A stretch of 64,000 nucleotides of DNA from Membranipora membranacea (taxonomy: Eukaryota > Bryozoa > Gymnolaemata > Cheilostomatida > Membraniporidae). Numbering within the stretch: position 1 is the first letter of the stretch; each line of letters starts with the position of its first letter. A program made the position numbers and the translations under genes. This document shows, one piece after another, positions 26,801 to 36,100 of the stretch. Location: assembly GCA_914767715.1 (NCBI GenBank), contig OU612068.1, forward strand, positions 11,718,001 to 11,782,000, written 5' to 3'. The notes beneath the pieces are model-generated. The model saw only the letters and a program-made list of their open reading frames with translations, was not told the DNA's origin and did not search any database.

Positions 26801-27926
26801 AAGAGAACTTTGAAAAGGAGGATGACAACATAAGATTTATGAGAAATTAAATTGCGCATCTTCAAAAGAGTGACAGGTTGTTGGCAACATCAAAAAGACA
26901 TGACAGGGAGAAACACGACAGTGACATGAACTTAAATTATGTTTACTGGATGAGAAAACTGACAACAAACAGCGGAGGTTGGAGGTAAAAGATAGGCTGG
27001 ATGGAGGTAAAAAGGTAGGCTGGAATGTCTTAACTGGGTTGGGGACTTTCAAAATACATTTTGTGGACCACAAGTAGTGCTGGTCTGTCAATATCTACAC
27101 TGTCGGGGTTAGACGCGTCAAGTAACTCGTCCGTCCGTATTCACCTGTGAATGCGGTAGTGAGATGAGATGACAAGTAGAGTTTAAGACACGCCAATGAC
27201 CTTACACTATGTGTAGGTCTGAGGGAAAATGTGATAGTCGGCAACTATCAAATTGCATACATAATCTAAATGAATTGCAGCAGTAACCATTTATTCTGCG
27301 ACCGATCTTGGTATATCATTGACTGAAGGGCATCTGAACATGATGCTTTTACAGGCGCATGGCGGCAGACGGAAAAGAAAAAAAGTATTGTACACATGAT
27401 GACAGCCAGGGTAGGCAGCCCTAATGCTATCAGGAGGCCATAGCATAGACTCCCTGAGACAATAAACACAACACATAATGGGAATTGTATGGATTCAGAA
27501 TCAGAATGGCAAACAAACCCTATAAGTATAAACAAGAGCAAGCCCATTGAAGTAGGTTCCAAGGTTTGGATGAAGTGTGGGCATCTTGAGGCTGCAACCA
27601 TGGACATCATAGTAGAAGTAGTATACATGGGAGGCAAAGAGAAACAACCTATTCCCCCTGCTTTGCATATTCAAAACCATTCATTCATTTTCAGTCAATT
27701 GATTTCAACTACTTACTCCAAGGCGTGGTCTGCTTGTGCTGGTAGAGGCTGCACCAAAAGAAATCCCTCCTCTTCTAGCAAGGATAGTGTCTGGTATTGA
27801 GAGATCTATACTCAGTCGCTTATAGCAGCAGACAATCTCATTAGAGTTCGGCAATGAGCTTGTACTAGCCATAGCTGACCCTCCTACTCCAACAAAAATC
27901 CCATGCTCTGATATTGTAGTCTGCAT
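14126..27926 (-). CDS. PDE7: PDE7-family cAMP-specific 3',5'-cyclic phosphodiesterase, complete
   Basis: It hydrolyses cAMP to AMP. Twelve exons join in phase: 27717-27926, 23207-23267, 22360-22446, 21358-21500, 20175-20334, 19688-19785, 18571-18702, 17540-17631, 17001-17082, 15711-15870, 15293-15373, 14126-14859; 2040 bases, 679 residues. Catalytic features are intact: [12 protein letters not shown] (His233 as proton donor, His237 binding metal), THDLDHPG (His273, Asp274), CADISNP (Asp383) and the purine-binding Gln434 in KIQTGF. The blocks [30 protein letters not shown] and [12 protein letters not shown] identify PDE7 rather than PDE4 or PDE8. The N terminus has RRGGI (51-55) and RRGAI (71-75), as in mammalian PDE7A1. 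A possible PKA site, KRLS, is at 36-39. The tail after the catalytic domain is about 175 residues longer than in human PDE7A (482 residues) and is Ser/Asp-rich. TAA lies in frame directly before the ATG. The A/B split of vertebrates cannot be applied here. Confidence 0.96.
15293..15373 (-). CDS. PDE7: PDE7 exon 11
   Basis: 81 bases between CTTTCAG and CAAACAG/GTAAAT. It encodes [19 protein letters not shown] and the purine-clamp glutamine in SVTKIQT. It matches human [20 protein letters not shown]. Confidence 0.95.
15711..15870 (-). CDS. PDE7: PDE7 exon 10 (metal-binding Asp)
   Basis: 160 bases between TTTTTTCAG and CAGCAAG/GTAAGA. It encodes [19 protein letters not shown] with the metal-binding Asp383. 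Vertebrate PDE7 has CADICNPCR here. Confidence 0.96.
17001..17082 (-). CDS. PDE7: PDE7 exon 9
   Basis: 82 bases between CTTTAATAG and CTCAGG/GTGAGT. It encodes [16 protein letters not shown], the conserved ILATD helix of class I phosphodiesterases. Confidence 0.95.
17540..17631 (-). CDS. PDE7: PDE7 exon 8
   Basis: 92 bases between TTTTTTGTAG and GTGAG/GTTAGT. It encodes [17 protein letters not shown], almost identical to the vertebrate PDE7 block around the SVLENHHW motif. Confidence 0.96.
18571..18702 (-). CDS. PDE7: PDE7 exon 7 (HD motif)
   Basis: 132 bases, phase 0 at both ends, between TTGTTGTAG and TACAAG/GTAAAC. It encodes [16 protein letters not shown] with the metal-binding His273 and Asp274 pair. 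Confidence 0.97.
19688..19785 (-). CDS. PDE7: PDE7 exon 6 (HNxxH motif)
   Basis: 98 bases between TTGATTGTAG and GAAAAG/GTAGGT. It encodes [20 protein letters not shown], the catalytic acid and the first metal ligand. Confidence 0.97.
20175..20334 (-). CDS. PDE7: PDE7 exon 5
   Basis: 160 bases between ATATTTTTAG and TTTCTA/GTAAGT. It encodes the start of the catalytic fold: [19 protein letters not shown] and [11 protein letters not shown], matching human NWNFDIFLFDRLTNG and FHLDMMKL. Confidence 0.95.
21171..21204. repeat. Short tandem repeat TCCTGGATAG
   Basis: Three tandem copies of a 10-base unit (the last truncated) in the PDE7 intron between exons 4 and 5. Confidence 0.75.
21358..21500 (-). 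CDS. PDE7: PDE7 exon 4 (Arg-rich, divergent)
   Basis: 143 bases between TTTTTTGCAG and ACAGCG/GTGAGT. Phases fit both neighbours. It contains five consecutive arginines (residues 141-145, in [12 protein letters not shown]) and ends near SLVDDYYK, which aligns with LDDDYNGQAK of human PDE7A. The first part is poorly conserved, though human PDE7A also has a basic segment at this point. Confidence 0.85.
22360..22446 (-). CDS. PDE7: PDE7 exon 3
   Basis: 87 bases between TTGTTTTGAAG and TACAAA/GTATGT. It begins [14 protein letters not shown]; with the Gly split from exon 2 it gives LGDVRI, matching LGDVRVRS of human PDE7A. The rest is divergent. Confidence 0.85.
23207..23267 (-). CDS. PDE7: PDE7 exon 2 (second RRGAI motif)
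   Basis: 61 bases between TTGATGTTACAG and CAGCTAG/GTAAGG. It opens exactly at [16 protein letters not shown], like QRRGAISYDSSDQTALY of human PDE7A1. The exon boundary lies just before the motif. Confidence 0.9.
27266..27547 (-). CDS. Candidate small membrane-protein ORF inside PDE7 intron 1
   Basis: On the PDE7 strand, just downstream of the exon 1 donor, an ATG frame of 93 codons begins [19 protein letters not shown], which looks like a signal peptide. A strongly hydrophobic stretch follows ([20 protein letters not shown]) and then a short polar tail. The open frame extends 30 codons further upstream. No similarity is recognised. It could be a nested small gene, an exon of one, or chance. 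Confidence 0.22.
   Translation of the reverse strand: MGLLLFILIGFVCHSDSESIQFPLCVVFIVSGSLCYGLLIALGLPTLAVIMCTILFFFSVCRHAPVKASCSDALQSMIYQDRSQNKWLLLQFI
27717..27926 (-). CDS. PDE7: PDE7 exon 1 (start codon, first RRG motif)
   Basis: It starts at ATG 27926-27924 and is immediately preceded by in-frame TAA. The donor CTTGGA/GTAAGT is strong. The 70 residues contain [11 protein letters not shown] and [14 protein letters not shown], matching the HVLSRRGAISFSSSS stretch of the human PDE7A1 first exon. Ending in phase 0, it joins directly to the RRGAI of exon 2. Confidence 0.88.
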
Positions 27927-28205
27927 TTACATGCACTTGCTCTAGTTCAGTTCTGTGAAATGGTTATTGTTTACAACTCATCTCATTATGGAGCATCATA
28001 CATTTGGCTACACTTTAGGTTTTCCTCATTGGGAAACCCTTATGAACTAAAAGTTTTCCCCATTTCCATGGTGACTTTATGCTATTATTTAGCCTGACTG
28101 ACAAGCTAGCTATTATTATACCTTTTCATTTTGTCATCATAAATGGATGGTGATTATCTGCTAGTGTTTTTAAGAAAAACTCATGACAAGCCCTTTTTTC
28201 TTCAG

Positions 28206-28485
28206 TGAAGCTTTTTTAAGAGCAGTCACCAAGGGGTCACCAAGCCAGGGAAGGGTGTGGGTCTAAGCCGGAGATCCTTATCCAAACAACGTAACAAATA
28301 TAGCTAAAAGTTAATTTTATAATACAAGATATGAAAGATTTAATATTCAATGAAGCTTTTTTAAGAGCAGTCACCAAGCCAGGGAAGGGTGTGGGTCTAA
28401 GCCGGACATCCTTATCCAAACAACGTAACAAATATAGCTAAAAGTTAATTTTATAATACAAGATATGAAAAGATTTAATATCCAA
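28206..28485. repeat. Tandem duplication upstream of PDE7
   Basis: A unit of about 145 bases beginning TGAAGCTTTTTTAAGAGCAG is present at 28206 and again at 28351, with almost no differences. The first copy has an extra short repeat of GTCACCAAG. The near identity suggests a recent event. It starts 280 bases upstream of the PDE7 start codon. Confidence 0.9.
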
Positions 28486-29158
28486 TTCGTACCAAAACTC
28501 ATTATTATCATAGACACTGACACCAGTCACGTGTTGGTCAAGGACAAAATGGAATTGAAGTAAAAATTGAAAAGGTTTCACACTCTCTCCTAGCTTCTAC
28601 CACTTTCTTTCGTTCTCCGAATCGAACTATGTCATGATGACGGTGACAATTACAAGAATAACATCATTCTCATTAGAGTATTTTATTTGTCTGTTTACAA
28701 GCAGCGCTAATAATTCAGGCTTTACGATAGGATCGATCAAAAAGTTACATAATATTTAAATTGTAGAAATATCTAAATATTTAATATTTACAAAGACTGA
28801 TTTCAATCCGGACCGAATCAACATGTTTGCCTTTCGGCATTGGTCAGGTTCAATCAATTGCCAAACACCACAGCTGCAACTCCATTGAAATCAGCACTGT
28901 TTATGCTTGCCGACAGCATATTTACTCCCGACAGCGTCATCACTTTCACACAGTTTCTAGCTCAACATTCAATCTCTTCACAGGTAGATGCTATTATTCC
29001 GATTGCCAGCTTAAATCTAAAATATACATTAAAGCATCGCTGTTAATGTCTTAGATCAATCGAGATAGATTACAGATCTCAAAGAAGACTTACTTTGTAC
29101 CTGTGCTGATCTGGTTATTCAAGCAAGCGCTCAAACCTAGCAGCCTAGTCACTGCCTT

Positions 29159-29202
29159 GGCCGGGGGGGGGGGGGAGTAAGAGTCTGGGGGGCTCAGACT
29201 AA
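29159..29202 (+). repeat. Dispersed G-rich repeat, copy 1
   Basis: A G13 run followed by GTCTGGGGGGCTCAGACTA. The same module occurs at about 50694-50730 (inverse) and 63409-63466. Confidence 0.65.
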
Positions 29203-29857
29203 CTAATCACATGACTGAGATGTCCATGTAGGCAAGGCTAACTAATATTAATCTCAGCAGTAGCGACACTCTCATTCAACAGCAAATTGGTAACGCGGTC
29301 TATACCTTATTTTGTCATCAGATTGTTTTGGTGTTACCATCCATATGATGGTATGAACTAAACCATTTCTGATATATCTGGGTCTCAGTAAGTTCACCAT
29401 CAGTTCACACTATAGACAAAGGGTGCCTTAGACCACATAGAATTGATTGTTTTTTGATTGTGAAAGAATAAAAAAATGTAGATAAATCGCCTATTTTTCA
29501 CATAATTCACATTTTCCTGCCTTTCAGTGGACAGGTCGGCTTGAAGCTCAACCTCAAGTAGATTGTTACGTTGGCCGTATTACGTTGAAATAGGTATGAC
29601 CTATTTTATCTCTAATACCAATTATGTATAGAGGAAACATAGATTATCAGTTTGACTGCCACCGTACTACCAATTTCGGACATGGATGATATGGATTTGG
29701 CAGAGCTGACATCCATCAATCTGACGTACCAGACACAAAACCCTTGAGACGAGAGGGCGACAATTAAATAGAGCAAATAGACTTGTCAATCAGCCAAAAT
29801 CTGAGGGATCTTATTAGCCATGTAATTATCATCCCAAAAATGTAAGCGTAGTAATTA

Positions 29858-29863
29858 TTTATT
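29858..29863 (-). terminator. MED23: Candidate poly(A) signal of MED23
   Basis: AATAAA on the - strand (TTTATT on +), about 100 bases past the MED23 stop codon. Confidence 0.6.
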
Positions 29864-29960
29864 TGCTTACTAAAAGAGTATGATAGTGAAAAAGTCCAGC
29901 ATACTGTCAGCTTATAGCTGGATTTACAAATTTACCTATTTTCAAGTTTGATAGGCTAGC

Positions 29961-30117
29961 TTAGTTGATCGGGGTGGGCATGGTAGCGCTTCCGTCTATA
30001 GTTGTATGATGTGCGATGAATCTGAGTCTAAGTTGAAGGCTTGTCCTCAGATTTTTGATGACTTTCTCGACTTCGAGCTTCGGCTCATCACCCACGTACA
30101 TATACTTAATGTGATAA
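29961..30117 (-). CDS. MED23: MED23 terminal exon
   Basis: The exon opens with one base that completes Phe, then YHIKYMYVGDEPKLEVEKVI and LQLRLRFIAH, matching YHMKYMFTGD and LKLRLRFITH of human MED23. Stop TAA at 29961-29963. The acceptor used is CTACCAG. A nearer-looking CTCAG ten bases upstream would break phase and is rejected. Confidence 0.93.
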
Positions 30118-33100
30118 CTGGTAGCCACTGAGTCAAAGAAACAATCAGATTATGATGGCCTATATTAATGTCCACATTCTAATATGATAAACACATAAAT
30201 AAAAATGAAATATTGTGAAGCTCAAAACTCAGTTGATAGGGAAGAAATGTTTGAGCAAATAAACCTCTGGCCTGGTGGGCGAGAAACACTATTTGTTTGG
30301 AAGCAGGCTATCCACTAATAATTTTTGAATTAGTAAGGATCAAAATTCTGTGGGCAGAGAGTTTAATTGATACATATCAATTTGGATCCCTCAGGCAAAA
30401 ATGGAAAACAGACTCATGGTGATTTTATATCTGTGGATATCCAAACAACACATCAAATTTTAATCAATTAGTTGACAGAAATAGGCTATTAGACTTTTGT
30501 GAAATCCTGCTAGGCTGGAAGATTGATCCTTTAATAATCAGTGACTCGGCTAAAATCAGAGTGGCTCCCCAATTTCAGCCTCTTTTACACATACCGACTG
30601 TATCAAACTATTGTTTAAATTTCTCTTGACGGGCAATGGTATGTGAGTGAGGAATATTTTTAGCCCCGATTTACTATCTAAAACGTGGCCATCCGTTATC
30701 CGGTATGCCCTACTCCAATCCGCTTATTATACAAAGGATACAAGAAGTCACATATGGAGTCCATGTATCGGAGTTCTGCTCCAGCCTTGTCTACTCGCTC
30801 CAGAATCTCATACAGCTCAATCGTCAACTAAAAAAAAACGTCTAAATGATAAAACTAATAAATCAACATTTAATCGAAAATCAAATGTTATATTATTTTA
30901 ATTGAACACTCAAATACAACATCAGACACTTGATCTTCAAAGAGCTACGTCCCGAGGTAGATTAGTACAGTGGTAACAATTTCCCCTTGCTGCGGAGGCC
31001 ACGACTTCTGTATCTGGTACCAACATCACCTAGTGTTCATTACCGTCATCAACAACCTTGACTATTTCCAGGGACCGAAAAATTTAAGATAAAATAGACA
31101 GATAATCCGAAATTTAAATCTCGTCATATTTCCTCCAGAGCGATGTGTCAACCGGACTCATCATCGTACTCAAGTACCGTCCTTGAAACATTGGCAACTG
31201 CTGCGTAGTGTAAACTGGATTGCGGGCAGCTGAATAGGAGATATTGATAGGGAACCTTGCATCCTGGCAACATCCACCGCCAGAAGCGGGCCTGACTTAC
31301 CACCAAGCACAAAATCAGGCATTTTGACATGGGTGAGAAAAACGTGACCATTGCTAGCGCTGTGCAAAGGGGAAGTGTCAAAATGTATCGGAGTCTATAC
31401 CACGCAAATAAATTACTCACATCAATACAGCAGTAGGCTCTTTCTTGGTGAAATCTCTGCAGAAATGGACCAATCAGATGACAGACATATAGAAACTGCT
31501 GCTCTGTCTTTACTAGCGGCTTCAGCTGTTCCTTGATTAATCTAAAAACAGAAGTATACATTAAATATCTAAATCATAGAGATAGTAAATGTAGAGTATA
31601 AGTTTGAAGATAACAAACTTTTTTAAATCCTTTTCTTCAGATTTATTTATGTTTTCATTATAAACTATCCATTTACATCTGATCATTGTTGAACAAAAAG
31701 GTTAGGAGCCTGGACTCGCATTGTAGTGACCATCACTGCTATCAATCTTCATATAAGAAATTGGTATAAAGGGCAATATTAAGCTTTTATATAATATATC
31801 CACCCATGGATGATTTACAGCATGAGAATAAAAAAGAGAAACCGATTTCTATATCTGTGTGCACAGCATAGGCTTTCCATATGCTCACGGTTTGTCTTAT
31901 GTCTTTGCGGATGCCATCGCTATAGAAAAGTACATGTAGCATGATTGGATACAACCAGATCGGGTAAGATTTGAAAGTGCTAAGATGGCCAGGATGTAGA
32001 CTAAAAATGAGACATCATTGAGAAGTTTTATCTGCCGGTTATAAAAGACGCAGGTGCAAAAAAGATATATAGTGAGTGTTCTAGAGGAATCAAATGACGT
32101 AAAACATAAAAAGAGGGAATATTGTTCTCAAATCAATCACAAAGCTGAATATTGAACTTCAGTATAAAAACCCCTTTCTGACGCCGCCAGATGAGGAAAA
32201 CTAACAGGAACTCAGTCTAAAAACTTTGACTGGGAGACAGTTATCATGTATGCGTCAACACCGCAAGCTGATTTTGTACAATTTACAATACTTTTTTTTA
32301 CAACTGACCCCTCTAACCAACTCACAGATTCTCAATCCTCTTTCAAATTTAGTGTCCAAAAATAAAAAAAATGACTATGCGCTAGTTTTTCCGTAATGGT
32401 TTTTCCTCCATGGATGTGCCATGATCAAAGTTTTTTGCTTGGCATACGCATGGCTTTGATTAGCTTGGTTCAGGAAGTTTGTAATTGCTGAAAACTTATT
32501 CATGGTACAAACAGAAATACCCATGAATATGCATAATTAATTCAAAGACGTGTGGACTTGGTTAAGATTTTCAGAGCATAGAAACCAAGATTTGAGTTTC
32601 TTAGGCGCCTTCCTGGTGATGTTAGGTTCATTAAAATTCTGCAGGGGAACATTAGAAATCCATTAATACAGAATAGAATCAGCACCCATCATGAGACATT
32701 ATGTAAGTTACTTAATTCATAACGAGTTTTTATCTTCATTGAAGTCATTAGAGAATGATTACATTCCTAGAGATTCAAGAACGAGTATGACAGCCAGTAG
32801 CAGATATGCAAGGTCTAATTAAAATACCCTTGAGATAGATATCAGCGTGTGATTGGAAATTCTCATCATACCAACAAGTAGATATCTAGCGCATTGCGTG
32901 CTCGTTCATAGATTGGTGAAGTGATTACGGCACAAGATCAAAAAAACCAAATCCTGATAAATTATATTTCGAACAGGCGATCATTTATCGAGTAAATTCA
33001 AATCGAAAACCAAACCATATACAATAACAAATCAATTTTCTATCAATCACACTGGAACTAATATAATAAAAGATTGTGGTTGGATCAAAAACCTCTGAAC

Positions 33101-36100
33101 CCATTCCTTTTGTTGTTTTTTTCTTTGAAATCCAACCACCATATAGATAATTATGAGTCAGGGAAAGGTATGAGGAAGATATAGTGCAGGTATGGTAATT
33201 ACAGCTAGCAGCGTCAGCTTCCAGTGTTGTAATCAACCTTAACTCCGACATTTTTTGGTCCATCAAAGTATATTATGGGTGGATGACTTGCTTTAGACAA
33301 AATTCCTTTCTTCAAAACTCTTTTGCATTCACAAATCTAGGAAAAAAGAGGACTGTTTTTTTATTCCTCTTGCAAATGAAAGGCTCTCTAACTCCTCCAT
33401 CTCACCATTGAGGAATATCGGATGTTTTCCACATAGTAATTGTTGTATTTCATACAACATACTATAAATAGTTTATTAAATTGGTAATTTCAAAGCTACA
33501 CTTGTTATTGAGAGTAGATGTTGAAAATCTACATGTTTGCAAATAATATAAGGTCATTCAATATTGATTATAGCATTCAAATAGCAAAATAACAGGTTGT
33601 TTTGCAGGTCAATCTGCAAGAGTCCCAGTTTGAAGTCAGGTAATTCAGATCTGAATCTTTTATTCAGTTATTGGATTGAGAAGGTGACGTACAGTTCAAC
33701 CTGGGCTCATATAAGTCTTGACCTCTCATACGAGGCTCCCTAAGTCCCCAATCAGACAGCAGGGGCTTATTGTGTTGTCATTAATATTATAGAAACCCTA
33801 GGCCCTTCATCCAATAATGTTGATTAAAAGTTTACAATCACTCTTATGGTGATAATAATAGCTTTACACGCATGTCCTTTGTATTTGGGTTGAGCACAAC
33901 TATGGCTCTTCCATGACCAAAGTGCAAGCTGAGAATTAGATTGGTCCACACCTCAGTAGTGACAGTTCATAGACCACTAAAACTCCCAGATCAGTATACT
34001 GCTGGTAAATGGCACTGCCATTGCTAGTTTCTCACAGCAAATGAACAAGTACAAGCGCACCACAAGTATCTGTTGTAATGCGTGACAGGGTTGTTGGCCA
34101 GAAGTGGACACCTCTGCAAAACACCCACAATTTTACACTTACCCTCCAAAGCCCTCATTTTCCATCAAGATAATCATAAAATTTATTGTGAAAGTCCTTT
34201 TCATGGTAAACCATAACAACCTCTTGGTCGTCTTAGCTTGTTCAGGCCGGATATTTTATTTGCCAATATGTTGCAAACGCAACTGTCTAAAATTCCACCC
34301 TTACGTAAGCTCTTGAGCAGAGAAAAGTTTGTAATTATGGCAGGTAACTATTTCCCTCTCCCCAGAACTTAACCAAGAGCAGGCCAGTCAAGACCGGGAA
34401 ACCATGGGCTTTTTTTCAGGTGGAGAATTTCTTCACTTAATTTGCAACATCGCTGGGTTGGATTTCATAAGAATATCCATCACTATAAAATTGTGATAGT
34501 ACCCATCCGGGACAGTACAACGCTTACTAATGGGGAATATAACCAAGATATCTGGTTATCTCTCGCTACCAATAGACACCAGTTTGGTGAAAGTGTTACT
34601 GTCTGCAAAATACTCCGCCCTTGATCAACAAACTAAGAAAAAGCGAAACTTTAGAAATGTGACCCTTGATCAACGAATTGCGACAAACAAACTTTATAAG
34701 GGAGATGGAATACTAACTTAGGTATGGCGCTGAGCTGGCCAATGTTAGAATGATGCCAGATGACGTGGCTCAATGCCAGTATGTATGTACATCTGTATTC
34801 CTTTGTAGATAGCTGACTCTTGTTAAAATCAAATACCTACAACGAGGAAATGAAAAAAAGTTTCAACAAAAACTGTACTATAGATATGCTCTAAAAGTAT
34901 ATGTGAACCTAAAGGTCTATGATTGACACTAAAGATAATTTAATCATGCCATCGATTCAGATTTTTGTGAACGATACTTTATATAATATTGAAAATACAA
35001 TAGGAGTACAAATCAACTAAAATAAAAGTGCGCCAAGAAAGTGACAGTCAGATTTTTTGTGGCATAACGACGAGATTTACTAGGAAGTTATCCAAAGGTA
35101 ATGTTTTGTACAGATTACTCATTATTGAGAAAGCCTTATCAAGATTACTGACCAAACAACACGTAATTATGTCGTCAATCATGAGGTGTCTGGAAAGAAA
35201 ACCGAAGGGGGAATAGTAATGAAGGAAATATCGGTAAATGGAATAACGCCTGCCCATTGAGGAAGGCATAGTTGGCTTGCATTTCACCCCCAAGCCTCCA
35301 TGGAATGTCATTTGTCGATTGAGCCATTGACGTCATGGAATTAAAATCAAACCGCAGTTTCTTGTCATATTTAGGATTTTCCATTGGTGATTAGCATGTC
35401 AAGAGAACCAAAGCATCCTCAATTAAAATCGTCCAATACAATAGCATCTGAGGGGATTGTGAGAGCATAGGAACCAGTTGGTGAGTTTCACCATGGTAAA
35501 GCGTGCTAAGAATGTTGGTAGCTTAGTAATCGGTAGAGTGTTTACCACTAATTCTTTAAGACTCGCACGCCATAACAGAATCAGATTAATATCTGGATCC
35601 TTACTACCTGAACTTTGTTTACCATCTCTAGGAGATTTGGTGTTTACGCCATTGGCCATGCCACAAGAAATTAGCAGGATGTTAAATCCTCGACGCTAAG
35701 GGACGAATCGATAATAAATATTTTGGGTTATCGATAAACTACTGGCCTGTCAACATTTTCCTTAAGCAGTCTTCACCCCAGTTCCTTTTTCATAACCAGC
35801 AATCTTTTTATTCTTGTCCATTGTTTCAGTAAAGTCATTATTGTCTTATCTTCATAGAAGTGTCACATATTTATCCAACTTTCAACAGATAATGTATGTT
35901 TAAAGTTCTATCGCAGCATTGTTGAAGCTCCGTGTCCACTGTATTTTCGTCGTCCCCAATTGGCATTTGACACATGTCTAATTTTTTAATATAATTGTCA
36001 AAAAAGGTCAAGATACTATGGCATGTCAGAGCCACATGGCCTATTACCGAAAGAAATCAAACCTCAAATGGATTGGTGGTTGACATATCGAGACCAGAAA

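Larger units (their letters stand above)
27927..29960. other. Intergenic region: PDE7 upstream and MED23 downstream
   Basis: It carries the presumed PDE7 promoter and 5' UTR and the MED23 3' UTR. I see no clear TATA box or CpG island. It contains a tandem duplication (28206-28485) and a G13 run with a dispersed repeat (29159-29202). Open frames near 28827-29054 on the + strand lack ATG starts and recognisable similarity. Confidence 0.6.

Noticed and set aside
28827-29054. Overlapping + strand frames in the PDE7-MED23 gap
   Set aside because: They begin with TTG, not ATG, overlap each other in two frames, and have no recognised similarity.
30118-30126. Acceptor CTCAG ten bases upstream of the chosen MED23 terminal-exon start
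   Set aside because: It would start the exon with two bases of a codon after a phase-2 exon, breaking frame; it also lies only about 5 bases from the presumed branch site.
31148-31420. Extended - strand frame after the MED23 exon 31421-31541
   Set aside because: It follows a strong GTGAGT donor and has no MED23 similarity; the true next exon is 30742-30827.
35423-35699. Overlapping 73- and 78-codon frames on opposite strands in a MED23 intron
   Set aside because: No similarity, no splice partners, and both strands are open over the same bases, as expected for chance frames.
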